Shown here in pieces: positions 1 through 8,431 of a stretch of 64,000 nt of DNA. Source of the DNA: ZC4RG30 sp040508085 (GTDB lineage: Bacteria > Pseudomonadota > Gammaproteobacteria > Steroidobacterales > Steroidobacteraceae). Made by a program: the position numbers and the translations under genes. The DNA lies in NCBI GenBank assembly GCA_040508085.1, contig JBEVNO010000064.1:1-64000 (forward strand), given 5' to 3'. Position 1 is the stretch's first letter. Every line of letters starts with the position of its first letter. Under the pieces are notes generated by a model. That model was given only the letters and a program-made list of their open reading frames with translations, did not search any database and was not told the origin of the DNA.

Positions 1-1017
1 TATGCCAAGCTTGCGCTGCAGCGCTATGACGCCATCGCTGCCGAACACCCAGGCGAAGCGCGCCAGCGTAAGCGCCAGCACGATCAGGCCGATCGGTGCC
101 GCCATTTCCTGGATCACCACATGCATGCCGCCCACGCGCTCGATGACACCGCGCAACGACGACCCGATCAGCATGAATACGCTGGCTTCGAGCAGGAAGA
201 TGAGTACCGTCCAGAACGAGGTGCCCCGCATGCGGATTGCCGCCGACAGCACCACATGCTGGTGCCAGCCGCAGATGAGGCCGGCCACCACGGTGGCTAC
301 CACGCCTGACACATGCAGCGTCTCGGCCAGCAGGTAGGCAGCCCAGGCCACCAGCACGGACGAAGCAATGGCCAGGTATTCGTCCTTCAGCCGCTTCAGC
401 ACCAGGTACCAGACGGCGCCGACCACGCCACCGACCGCTGCCCCACCCAGCGCCAGCAACATGAAACTACCCAGCGCATCGAAGGTGCTGAACGTGCCCG
501 TGACCGCAGCCGCCACGGCAAAGCGGAACAGCACCAGGCCCGTGGCGTCGTTCAGCAGGCTTTCCCCTTCAAGGAGGATCGCTACGCGCTGCGGCAAGTT
601 GACCCGCTGCAGCACGGCGCGTGCGGAGACGGCATCCGGCGGCGCCACGACGGCGCCCAGCGCGGCGCAGGCGGCCCATGGCAATGCCGGCATCAATGCG
701 TGCACCACGACAGCAACTACCACGGTGGTGAACACGACGGCCCCGATGGCCAGTGACAGGATGCCGATCAGGTGGGTCTTCAGATGGCGCAGCGGGATGA
801 ACCAGGCGCCGTCCAGCAGCAGCGGTGGCAGGAAGATGACCAGTACCAGCTCCGGATCCAGCGAGATCACCGGCAGTCCCGGCGCGAAGGCCAGCAGCGC
901 GCCGCCACTCAGCAGCGCCACGGATGGCGGCAGCCCGAAGCGGTTGGCCAGGAAATGGAGCGCGATGATGGCCAGCAGCATCGCGATCACCAGCTCGAAC
1001 AACTGCACGCCTTCCAT
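1..1017 (-). CDS. CPA1-family Na+/H+ antiporter, C-terminus cut by window start
   Basis: Inner-membrane cation/proton exchanger, probably for Na+/H+ homeostasis. The reading frame starts at the ATG at 1017 and stays open for 339 codons to the window edge, so the C-terminal part is missing. It shows about ten hydrophobic helices from the first residues on. The CPA1 hallmark EGESLLND lies at residues 150-157, and a PPDAV segment lies shortly before it; both are parts of the ion-binding core in this family. It is transcribed away from the porin gene upstream (gap 34 bases), which may share its transcript. The family is clear. Substrate (Na+, K+ or both) cannot be decided from sequence. Confidence 0.88.
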   Translation of the reverse strand, partial: MEGVQLFELVIAMLLAIIALHFLANRFGLPPSVALLSGGALLAFAPGLPVISLDPELVLVIFLPPLLLDGAWFIPLRHLKTHLIGILSLAIGAVVFTTVVVAVVVHALMPALPWAACAALGAVVAPPDAVSARAVLQRVNLPQRVAILLEGESLLNDATGLVLFRFAVAAAVTGTFSTFDALGSFMLLALGGAAVGGVVGAVWYLVLKRLKDEYLAIASSVLVAWAAYLLAETLHVSGVVATVVAGLICGWHQHVVLSAAIRMRGTSFWTVLIFLLEASVFMLIGSSLRGVIERVGGMHVVIQEMAAPIGLIVLALTLARFAWVFGSDGVIALQRKLGI

Positions 1018-1051
1018 CAACTGACTCCCTGACCGCCCGCCGCAGCGGAGA

Positions 1052-2335
1052 CTAGAAATCCACCGTCAGTGCCAGGCGCAGCCGATCCATCCAATCGCCG
1101 GTGAGGCCGGCGCTCGTATCGCGATTGCGATAGTGGTACCAGAAAGCGTTCAGCGTGGCCCGCTCGGCGAGGCGGTAGTCGAGAGTGAGGCTCTGCAGGC
1201 GGTAGTTGGTGCCCAGCGGCGTGCTGTCATGCGAGAAGGCGGCCAGCACGGCGTCGGTCTGCGCCGTCGAATAGCCGATACCCAGGCGCCAGTCGCCCTT
1301 CCGGGCCAGACGCCCCACCATCAGGTCGAGGCCATAACCCGTATCCGCGCCGTCCGGGGCGCCCAGGTTCTGCACATAGTCGCCGACCAGCCGCAGCGGC
1401 CAGCGCGCGCCGAAGCCTGACCAGGTGACGTCCGCGATGACGTCTACCAGATCGAAGTCGGACAGATAGCTGCCATCCGCGCCGCGCCGGTTGTTACGGA
1501 AATCGCCCGCATCGCCGCCGGCCACGCTGTGCATGCCATAGTCGTAGTAGGCGGCGTTTACGCCCGCCTTCCACAACGCCAAGGGTGCAAAGTCATAGCC
1601 CAGCTGTACTCCCAGCATGGTGCTGTCGCGGCCCGCCGCCTGCTCGTCGAGCATGAAGAACATGCCGCCCGCGCGCAGCGCCGAACCATTGGCGAGACGG
1701 CTGCGATACACGGCCGCAATCCCCTGCGGCGAGACATCCTCATCCCAGACAAGGTTGGTCCGCACGAACGGCTGCGGCAGCTTGCCACCGTACACCTTGA
1801 GGTCGTCGAAGTTCAGCTGCAGATAAGCCTGGTCCAGACTGATCTGGAAGTCATCGTCGAAATTCGACAGCTGCACATCGGAGCTGTTGGGATCATCCGG
1901 ATCGCCGGTCACCAGGCGCGCACCCAGTGTGATGCGATCGGTCACCGCGAAGCTGCCGCCGAGCCGCGCCCGCACCTGCATGCTGTTGCGCGCTGGCGCT
2001 GCGGGGTTGGAGTATTCGCCCTGCCCGCGCAGGCGCACATCGCCGCCGATAGCAAGCCGCTGCGGCTCCGCAGTGGCAGCCACCGGCGCGACTGCCGGCG
2101 CTGCAGGCCCCGCCTGCGCGGCCAGCTGGGCCTGCAGGCGCTGTATGGCAGCCTCGATCTCCCGCTGCTGTTCGGCAATGCGGACCTGTGCGGCGCGCAG
2201 TTCATCCAGCTGGGACTGCACATCCTGCTGCTGCGGCGGCGCCGCGGCCCACGCCGTGCTCGCGGCTACTGCCAATCCGAGGGTAAGCAGCAGCGCAGGC
2301 AGGCGCCGCGGGCCGCTGTTCGGCAAATGCAACAT
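1052..2335 (-). CDS. Putative outer-membrane porin with N-terminal coiled coil
   Basis: A 427-residue protein with a signal peptide (hydrophobic stretch at residues 11-28, probable cleavage after AWA at 30). A Gln/Ala/Glu-rich coiled coil at about 38-75 is followed by roughly 330 residues of alternating amphipathic strands ending in Phe, as outer-membrane barrels do. This is the plan of the putative porin family, in which a short coiled coil trimerises or contacts peptidoglycan. The substrate is unknown. It lies 34 bases upstream of the antiporter gene on the same strand, and a joint role in envelope ion handling is only a guess. Confidence 0.75.
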   Translation of the reverse strand: MLHLPNSGPRRLPALLLTLGLAVAASTAWAAAPPQQQDVQSQLDELRAAQVRIAEQQREIEAAIQRLQAQLAAQAGPAAPAVAPVAATAEPQRLAIGGDVRLRGQGEYSNPAAPARNSMQVRARLGGSFAVTDRITLGARLVTGDPDDPNSSDVQLSNFDDDFQISLDQAYLQLNFDDLKVYGGKLPQPFVRTNLVWDEDVSPQGIAAVYRSRLANGSALRAGGMFFMLDEQAAGRDSTMLGVQLGYDFAPLALWKAGVNAAYYDYGMHSVAGGDAGDFRNNRRGADGSYLSDFDLVDVIADVTWSGFGARWPLRLVGDYVQNLGAPDGADTGYGLDLMVGRLARKGDWRLGIGYSTAQTDAVLAAFSHDSTPLGTNYRLQSLTLDYRLAERATLNAFWYHYRNRDTSAGLTGDWMDRLRLALTVDF

Positions 2336-2399
2336 CGTCGAGTCGCTCCGGTGATCGCGGACCGGCCGCGACTTGCTAAGTCGGGGCGAGTGTAATCCT

Positions 2400-3488
2400 T
2401 CAGGCCCGTGTCAGCAGTACCTGCCAGACGTCGGTGACGCCGGCACGGAAACCTGCCGCACACACGCTGAGGTAATAACGCCACATCCGGTAGAACCGCT
2501 CATCGCGCGTCTGCGACAGCTCGGGCCAGGCCGCCTCGAAGTTGCGGCGCCAGGCGATCAGCGTGGGATCGTAATGCGGCCCGATGCGCTGCCAGCCTTC
2601 GATCCAGAACAAACCATCCAGCGCATCGGTGATGTCTTTCTGCCGCGCGATCACCGCGTTCGGAAAGATGTAGCGGCCGATCCACGGGTCGATGTCGTTG
2701 CGGCTGTAGCGCAGCGCGCCGATGGTATGCAGCAGGAAGCGCCCGCCTGGCTTCAGGCAGCGCCGGACAACTTCCAGGTAGGTGCGGTAGTTCTTGGGCC
2801 CCACGTGCTCGAACATGCCGATTGAATAGGCGTGATCGAACTGCTGGTTGAGGTCCCGGTAGTCCGTGAGGCGGATCTCCACAGGCAGCCCGGCGACACG
2901 GCCCCGCGCGAGCTCGGCCTGCTCTTTTGAAACCGTGACTCCGACGCCGCTGACGCCATAGCGCTCGACGGCATGCTTGAGCGCGCCGCCCCAGCCACAG
3001 CCCACGTCCAGCACGGTCTGCCCCGGCTGCAGCCTGAGCTTGTCGAGCGTCAGATTGAGTTTGGCGACCTGCGCCTCTTCCAGGGTCGCGGCATCCACCC
3101 AGTAAGCGCAGCTGTATATCATGCGCGAATCGAGCATGCGCGAGTAAAGGTCGTTGCCGATATCGTAGTGGCGCTCACCCACCTGGAAGGCGCGCGCCCT
3201 GCTCTGCAGGTTGGTCAGCTTGGCGTGTGCGAAACCCATAACCTCATGCCAACCGCGCAGGCGCTGGTCCACATCGCGCCTGAGCACCTGGGTGATGAAG
3301 CCGTCGAGGTCTTCGGCATCCCACCAGCCGTCCATATAGGATTCGCCAACGCCGATGGAGCCTTCAGCCAGTACCCGCGTATAAAAACGCGGATCGCGTA
3401 CGTGGATATCGGTAGGTCGGGGCCCGTCGACCTGCACATCGCAGTCGCCAAGCAATCTGATAACGGTTTCGCGCGCCTTCGCTGACAT
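2400..3488 (-). CDS. cfa: Cyclopropane-fatty-acyl-phospholipid synthase
   Basis: SAM-dependent enzyme that methylenates the cis double bond of membrane phospholipid acyl chains, usually at stationary phase or under acid stress. The 362-residue product aligns along its length with E. coli Cfa (382 residues). Landmarks are ESYMDGWW at 49-56, HYDIGNDLY at 107-115, YSCAYW at 125-130 (with the conserved active-site Cys127), the SAM-binding VLDVGCGWGG at 159-168, and later FEHVGPKNY and FLLHTIG. An in-frame ATG 39 bases further upstream (3527) exists, but homologues support the start used here. It is followed convergently by nothing close; the radical SAM gene ends 59 bases upstream on the same strand. 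Confidence 0.95.
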   Translation of the reverse strand: MSAKARETVIRLLGDCDVQVDGPRPTDIHVRDPRFYTRVLAEGSIGVGESYMDGWWDAEDLDGFITQVLRRDVDQRLRGWHEVMGFAHAKLTNLQSRARAFQVGERHYDIGNDLYSRMLDSRMIYSCAYWVDAATLEEAQVAKLNLTLDKLRLQPGQTVLDVGCGWGGALKHAVERYGVSGVGVTVSKEQAELARGRVAGLPVEIRLTDYRDLNQQFDHAYSIGMFEHVGPKNYRTYLEVVRRCLKPGGRFLLHTIGALRYSRNDIDPWIGRYIFPNAVIARQKDITDALDGLFWIEGWQRIGPHYDPTLIAWRRNFEAAWPELSQTRDERFYRMWRYYLSVCAAGFRAGVTDVWQVLLTRA

Positions 3489-3547
3489 CGGCCTAAAAAA
3501 TATCACAGTGCCACGGCCGCCGCCCATCCAACTGCGCGGCTACGGTG

Positions 3548-4627
3548 CTAGATATCAAGGCCCATCTGCCCACCTGCGGCCGGCGGACGAAACAGTGAAC
3601 TGTCAAGTTCTGTGCCGCCGTCCACACGCAGCCCGAGCCGGCGGCACGCCAGCCGGAAGCGATCGCGCAGCAGCTGCGCCCAGATGCCCTTGCCACGCAT
3701 GCGCTCGCCGAACTGGCTGGAGTTGTCCCTGCCGTCGCGGCTTGCCTGCACCAGCGACATCACATGGGCGGCGCGGTCCGGCATGTGGGTGTCCAGCCAT
3801 TGACGGAATAGCTGCGCTACCTCAAGCGGCAGCCTCAACAGCACGTAGCCGGCGTGGGTGGCGCCTGCCTGTGCCACGCGTTCCAGAATGGTTTCCAGCT
3901 CACTGTCATTGACCGCGGGGATCATCGGGGCCGCCAGCACTCCCACCGGCACGCCGGCATCCCGCAGTGTGCGTATGGCCGATAGCCTTGCGGAGGCCGA
4001 GGCGGAACGTGGTTCGAGCCGGCGCTTCAGATCATCATCGAGTGTCGTGACGCTGAAGACGACACTGACCAGCCCCTGTGCCGCCATGGGTGCCAGCAGA
4101 TCCAGATCACGCAGCAGCATCACGCTGCGGGTGGTGATCGCCACTGGATGGCGTGTCTGCGCCAGCACTTCCAGTATGGAACGCGTGACGCGCAGCTGGC
4201 GCTCCACCGGCTGGTAAGGATCGGTGTTCGAGCCCAGCATGATGTGCCGGCACACATACCCGGGCCTGGCCAGTTCCTCACGCAACAACGCAGCCGCATC
4301 CGGCTTGTAAGCGAGCCGGGTCTCGAAATCGATGCCGGGCGACAGTCCGAGATAGGCATGGGAGGGCCGCGCGTAGCAGAAGATGCAGCCATGCTCGCAG
4401 CCGCGATAGGGATTGATGGACTGGTCGAAGTGGATGTCGGGGGAATCGTTGCGGGCGATGATGCTGCGGGTGGCATCCGGCCGCACTTCCGTGGCGATGC
4501 TGCGCGGGGATTCCTCCTGGAACCAGCCATCGTCGATGCCTTCGGCGCGGGTGCTGTCGTAGCGGCTGACCGGGTTGTCCAATGCACCCCTGCCCTTGAA
4601 ACCCGACGGTGGGATCCGCAGTGTCAT
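3548..4627 (-). CDS. PA0069-type radical SAM protein (spore-photoproduct-lyase-like)
   Basis: A 359-residue radical SAM protein. Its [4Fe-4S] ligands are Cys77, Cys81 and Cys84 in GCEHGCIFCY, preceded by INPYRGC, the signature of the PA0069/SPL-like branch. Spore photoproduct lyase relatives repair UV-damaged DNA; the substrate of this branch is not established. The start at 4627 is the first ATG downstream of a LexA-type box (4633-4652). Another in-frame ATG at 4642 would put the box inside the gene. The frame is open far upstream in antisense to the M3 peptidase, but that part has no family resemblance. SOS control and the SPL relation together suggest a DNA-damage role. Confidence 0.88.
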   Translation of the reverse strand: MTLRIPPSGFKGRGALDNPVSRYDSTRAEGIDDGWFQEESPRSIATEVRPDATRSIIARNDSPDIHFDQSINPYRGCEHGCIFCYARPSHAYLGLSPGIDFETRLAYKPDAAALLREELARPGYVCRHIMLGSNTDPYQPVERQLRVTRSILEVLAQTRHPVAITTRSVMLLRDLDLLAPMAAQGLVSVVFSVTTLDDDLKRRLEPRSASASARLSAIRTLRDAGVPVGVLAAPMIPAVNDSELETILERVAQAGATHAGYVLLRLPLEVAQLFRQWLDTHMPDRAAHVMSLVQASRDGRDNSSQFGERMRGKGIWAQLLRDRFRLACRRLGLRVDGGTELDSSLFRPPAAGGQMGLDI

Positions 4628-4632
4628 CGCAA

Positions 4633-4652
4633 TACTGTACATCCATACAGTT
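4633..4652. promoter_or_regulatory. LexA (SOS) box
   Basis: TACTGT-N8-ACAGTT matches the gammaproteobacterial LexA consensus TACTGTATATATATACAGTA at 16 of 20 positions, including the complete CTGT-N8-ACAG core. It lies between the divergent radical SAM gene (its ATG is 5 bases from the box) and the M3 peptidase gene (38 bases away). The position near the radical SAM start suggests it overlaps that promoter or start site, so repression of that gene is the first guess. Confidence 0.72.
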
Positions 4653-4690
4653 AAAGTAGCCAACGCCTCGATCGCGCTAGCATTCGCCCC

Positions 4691-6550
4691 ATGAATGAAC
4701 TCACTCGTCGAGAAGCCATCACTGCTGCCGTACTGACCGGATTCGCAGCAGCCCTGCCCGCCATGAGTCAACCCGCCGGCGCCCCGGCTGCCGCGCTGTG
4801 GGATCTCACCGAGATCTATCCCGATGAAGCCGGCTGGGAAAAGGCACGTAGAGGTGTCCACGCCGCGTTGAGCGGCATGTTGCAATTCAAGGGGCGACTC
4901 GGCGAAAGCGCCGCCGTGCTCGCCGAAGCGCTGCAGCTGCAGTCGGAACTCAACCGCACCGCGCTGCGGGTGTATACGTACGCCAGCCTCAAGGCCGACG
5001 AGGATGTGCGCATTTCTGGCTGGCAGGAAAAGAACGCACAGGTCACCGACATGTTCAGCACCCTGGGCGAGTCCACCTCGTGGATCGCGCCGGAGCTGCT
5101 CACGGTGGGCAAGGCGAAGATCGATGCCTTTATCGCCGCCAACGACACGCTCAGGACGCGCTTTGATTTCTACCTGGCCAACACCCTGCGCAAGGCTCCC
5201 CACACATTGTCGCCGGAGGGCGAGGCCCTGCTGGCAGCGGCCTCGGCACCGCTTTCCGCGCCGGGCGATATCGCTGACCAGCTGCGCTCCTCGGACATCC
5301 CCTGGCCGACCATCAAGCTCTCCACCGGACGCGAGGTGCGGCTGGATTCGCAGGGCTATACCCTCAACCGCGCTGCCCCCGAGCGCGCCGACCGCAAGGC
5401 TGTGTTCGACGCATTCTGGAAGGCGCACGGCGGTTTCCAGAACAGCTTCGGCACCACCTATCTGGCGCGTGTGAAAGGCAACATCTTCACTGCCAAGGCG
5501 CGCAGATACCCCTCTGCGGTGGCGGCCGCGCTGTCCGGCAATAACATCCCCGAGGCGGTGTACCGCGCGCTGGTGGCGGAGGCCAACCGCGGCCTGCCGC
5601 AGCTGCACCGCTATTTCGAGCTGCGGCGGCGCATCCTGAAGCTGCCGGACATCCATTACTACGACATCTATCCGCCGCTGGTGACGCAGGATCGGTCCTA
5701 CTCCCTCGAGCGGATGCGCGAGGTCACGCTGGATGCGGTGAAGCCGCTGGGCCCGGACTATGCCGCACGGCTTGCGGAGGCCACCGCGGCGAAATGGATG
5801 GACCCCTGGCCGCGCCAGGGCAAGAAGCCCGGCGCCTACATGAACCCCTCGGCCTACGACGTGCATCCCTTCCTGCTGCTGAACCTTTCCGGCAGCTACG
5901 AGGGGCTGTCGACGTATGCGCATGAATGGGGCCATGCGCTGCACTCGTTGCTCGCCAACAACGCGCAGCCATACGAGAAGGCGGATTACCCGATCTTCAC
6001 GGCCGAGATTGCCTCGACGCTGAACGAGCAGATGATGGTGAAGCAGATGCTCAGGCAGGCGAAGACCAGGGATGAAAAGTTGTTCTACCTCGGACAGCAG
6101 ATGGAAAGCTACCGCGCCACCTTCTACCGCCAGACCATGTTCGCGGAATTCGAGCTCACGGTGCACGATCGCGCCGAGGCCGGGGAAGGGCTCTCGGGCG
6201 AGAAATTCACGCAGATCTATTTCGACCTGCTGAGGCGCTACCACGGACCGGCGCTGGGCCTCGATCCCGCCTATGGCAACGAATGGGCGTATGTCCCGCA
6301 CTTCTACAACAGCTTCTATGTGTTCCAGTATGCGACCTGCATCTCCGCCGCGGCCTATTTCACGCAGTCCATCCTCAACGGCGGCACGAAGGAGCGCGAC
6401 GGTTACCTCTCGGTGCTGAAAGCCGGTGGCTCGGATTACCCGGTAGACATCCTGAAGCGCGCTGGCCTCGACATGGCCAGTGCCGCGCCTTATCAGGCGC
6501 TGGTGGCGGATTTCAAGTCGGTGCTGGACCAGGCGGAGGCGTTGCTCTAG
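4691..6550 (+). CDS. M3-family zinc oligopeptidase (PepF-like) with Tat-like signal
   Basis: A 619-residue metallopeptidase of family M3, which cleaves short peptides. The zinc-binding motif HEWGH is at residues 411-415, with the downstream third-ligand region in FTAEIASTLNEQMM. The N-terminus reads LTRREAITAAVLTGFAAALPAM, a twin-arginine motif followed by a hydrophobic stretch. This predicts Tat-dependent export, whereas most PepF proteins are cytoplasmic. The gene is divergent from the LexA-box radical SAM gene, and its last 38 bases overlap the end of the DUF4126 gene on the other strand. Peptidase assignment is firm, periplasmic location is inferred. Confidence 0.9.
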   Translation: MNELTRREAITAAVLTGFAAALPAMSQPAGAPAAALWDLTEIYPDEAGWEKARRGVHAALSGMLQFKGRLGESAAVLAEALQLQSELNRTALRVYTYASLKADEDVRISGWQEKNAQVTDMFSTLGESTSWIAPELLTVGKAKIDAFIAANDTLRTRFDFYLANTLRKAPHTLSPEGEALLAAASAPLSAPGDIADQLRSSDIPWPTIKLSTGREVRLDSQGYTLNRAAPERADRKAVFDAFWKAHGGFQNSFGTTYLARVKGNIFTAKARRYPSAVAAALSGNNIPEAVYRALVAEANRGLPQLHRYFELRRRILKLPDIHYYDIYPPLVTQDRSYSLERMREVTLDAVKPLGPDYAARLAEATAAKWMDPWPRQGKKPGAYMNPSAYDVHPFLLLNLSGSYEGLSTYAHEWGHALHSLLANNAQPYEKADYPIFTAEIASTLNEQMMVKQMLRQAKTRDEKLFYLGQQMESYRATFYRQTMFAEFELTVHDRAEAGEGLSGEKFTQIYFDLLRRYHGPALGLDPAYGNEWAYVPHFYNSFYVFQYATCISAAAYFTQSILNGGTKERDGYLSVLKAGGSDYPVDILKRAGLDMASAAPYQALVADFKSVLDQAEALL

Positions 6551-7115
6551 CCGTCCGCGCGCGCCGCCACAGCCATCGCAGCAGCACCAGCACCAGCGCT
6601 GCGACCACGGCCAGCGCGATGAAAGGCAGCAGCAGCGCCAATAGCGACAACAGCAGCGAGCCTCCCAGTTCGCCGGTGGCGACCACGGGGTTCGCGAGCC
6701 CGCCGGTGCCGAGCGCGGACTTCGCACGCAGCAGTGAGCTCAGCAGCTGCGTAGCGCCGGCCGCGCCGCCGCCGGCTACGATGCCCGCGCTCCACTTGAC
6801 CAGCGGCGGCAGTTCCCACAGCGGTGCCACCACCATCAAGGTGCCCGCAACCAGCGCCACCGGGCTGAGCAGCACGTCCAGCAGATGGTCGATGCCGGGG
6901 ATGTAGTACGCGCCGATCTCCAGCGCCGCCGCGATGGAGAAGGTCACTACCGCAGCGCCGCTGGCCAGCCATGCAAAGGCCGGCGCCAGCTCCAGCCTGC
7001 CGGACCAGGCCGCCAGGGAAAGCGCCAGCACCGGCACGAACACGCGCAGTCCTACGGCGGCCGCCAATGCGATGCCCAGGGCGGCAGCGAGCAAGATTTC
7101 GGGGCCCGGCATCAC
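6513..7115 (-). CDS. DUF4126 integral membrane protein
   Basis: A 200-residue hydrophobic protein with five or six predicted helices. It has an N-terminal Ala/Gly-rich helix, a YYIPGIDHLLD segment in the middle, a Gly/Ala-rich stretch (AGGGAAGATQ), and a basic, Pro-rich tail. This layout matches DUF4126, a family without a known function. Its last 13 codons lie opposite the end of the M3 peptidase gene. The N-terminus may begin at either of two adjacent ATGs. Nothing in the context shows what it does. Confidence 0.75.
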   Translation of the reverse strand: MMPGPEILLAAALGIALAAAVGLRVFVPVLALSLAAWSGRLELAPAFAWLASGAAVVTFSIAAALEIGAYYIPGIDHLLDVLLSPVALVAGTLMVVAPLWELPPLVKWSAGIVAGGGAAGATQLLSSLLRAKSALGTGGLANPVVATGELGGSLLLSLLALLLPFIALAVVAALVLVLLRWLWRRARTARATPPPGPAPT

Positions 7116-7185
7116 TGGAATTTCGCATGGATTGGCGCGCGCACGGTAGGGCCTTGCCTGGCCGGCACAGCCGTGCTGGAATGAA

Positions 7186-7204
7186 AATGACTATCAGAAT
7201 CATT
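7186..7204. promoter_or_regulatory. Candidate Fur box
   Basis: AATGA-N9-TCATT. The inner 15 bases (7188-7202) match the Fur 7-1-7 consensus TGATAAT-n-ATTATCA at 10 of 14 positions, with all mismatches symmetric about the centre. It is 21 bases upstream of the PepSY gene, a family often iron-regulated. Unproven without a promoter map. Confidence 0.5.
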
Positions 7205-7224
7205 CGCGATCTTCTGGTGCCCCC

Positions 7225-8406
7225 ATGAGCCTGGTTCCCGGTTCCCTGTTCCGCCGCATCCTGTTCTGGGCCCATCTCGCCTGCGGCGTAGTGGCCGGCG
7301 TGCTGATCCTGGTGATGTCCGTCACCGGCGTGCTGCTGACCTACGAGCGGCAGATGCAGGAGAGCGCGGCCCGCGGCAACCGTGTCGTGGCCACGGCGGG
7401 ACAAACCCGGCTCAGCATCGACGCGCTCGCCGCCGCCGCGCAGGCGGCGGTGGAACCCAACCCGCGTCTGACAATGGTCATCGATGCCGACCCCCAGGTG
7501 CCGGTGGGTGTTTCGGCAGGACGCGGCAATGCGGCGCTGCTGAACCCCTACACCGGCGAGAAGCTGGTGGACGCGGCCGAAGGCACGCGCGGCTTCATGT
7601 CCCTGATGCGCCGCTGGCATCGCTGGCTGGGCGCCGATTCCAGCAGCGTCGGCGCCGTGCTCATCGATTACGCCAACCTGCTGTTCGTGTTCATCGTGGT
7701 CAGCGGCATCTATCTGTGGCTGCCGCAGGTGTGGCGCTGGCGCACGGTGCGTGGCCTGCTGTTCTTCCAGCGCAGGTACATCAACGGCAAGGTGCGCGAC
7801 TTCAACTGGCACCATGTGTTCGGCATCTGGATGCTGATCCCGCTGTTCCTGATCGCGCTTTCGGGAGTGGTGATGTCATTCCCGTGGGCGAGCAACCTTG
7901 TCTACGCCGCGTATGGCGAGAAGGCACCACAGCGCGGCGGCGGCGGCGGCGCTGGTGGCGCTGCTGAGCGCCCCCGGCCGCGGAATGACGCCGGCGACGC
8001 TGCTACGCCGCGGGTCACGCTGCAGCAGCTGTTCGACAGCGCCGTGAGCCAGGCCGGAAACTGGCAGAAAGTCACCATGCCCGTGCACCTGCGCGGCGCT
8101 CAGGTCGACATACCCGTGGAGCTGCAGTCGAGCGAGCGGCGTGCGCCGCGCCGCACGGTGACCGTGGCCACCGCCGATGGCAGCGTGCAGAAGGTGGACA
8201 ACGCAGAGGCATCTGCCGCCGCCGTGCAGACGCCCGGCCAGAAGGCGCGCGGCTGGTTCCGGCGCGTGCATACCGGCGAGCAGTATGGGGTGGTCGGCCA
8301 GACCATCGCGGGCCTTGCCTCACTGGCCGCGTGTTTCCTGGTCTACACCGGGCTCGCGCTGGCCTACCGCCGCCTGCTGCGGCCACTGTTCCGGCGCACC
8401 GCCTGA
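7225..8406 (+). CDS. PepSY-associated TM-helix protein
   Basis: A 393-residue inner-membrane protein of the PepSY-TM family, often found beside TonB siderophore receptors and thought to take part in periplasmic ferric-siderophore reduction. It has an N-terminal helix with a conserved His (FWAHLACGVVAGVLILVMS, about 13-32), a periplasmic PepSY region, a central helix at 152-170, the NWHHVFGIW motif near 190 leading into the third helix, and a fourth helix near the C-terminus. An unusual Gly/Arg/Pro-rich linker lies near 232-255. The start lacks a strong Shine-Dalgarno sequence. A Fur-like box just upstream supports control by iron. Confidence 0.85.
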   Translation: MSLVPGSLFRRILFWAHLACGVVAGVLILVMSVTGVLLTYERQMQESAARGNRVVATAGQTRLSIDALAAAAQAAVEPNPRLTMVIDADPQVPVGVSAGRGNAALLNPYTGEKLVDAAEGTRGFMSLMRRWHRWLGADSSSVGAVLIDYANLLFVFIVVSGIYLWLPQVWRWRTVRGLLFFQRRYINGKVRDFNWHHVFGIWMLIPLFLIALSGVVMSFPWASNLVYAAYGEKAPQRGGGGGAGGAAERPRPRNDAGDAATPRVTLQQLFDSAVSQAGNWQKVTMPVHLRGAQVDIPVELQSSERRAPRRTVTVATADGSVQKVDNAEASAAAVQTPGQKARGWFRRVHTGEQYGVVGQTIAGLASLAACFLVYTGLALAYRRLLRPLFRRTA

Positions 8407-8431
8407 GCGGCCGCCGCCACCTGGGCTGGCG

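Noticed and set aside
4643..6727. A frame of about 695 codons extending upstream of the radical SAM gene on the minus strand
   Set aside because: It is antisense to the M3 peptidase, rich in Arg/Gly/Gln, and without resemblance to the radical SAM family, which begins at MTLRIPPSG.
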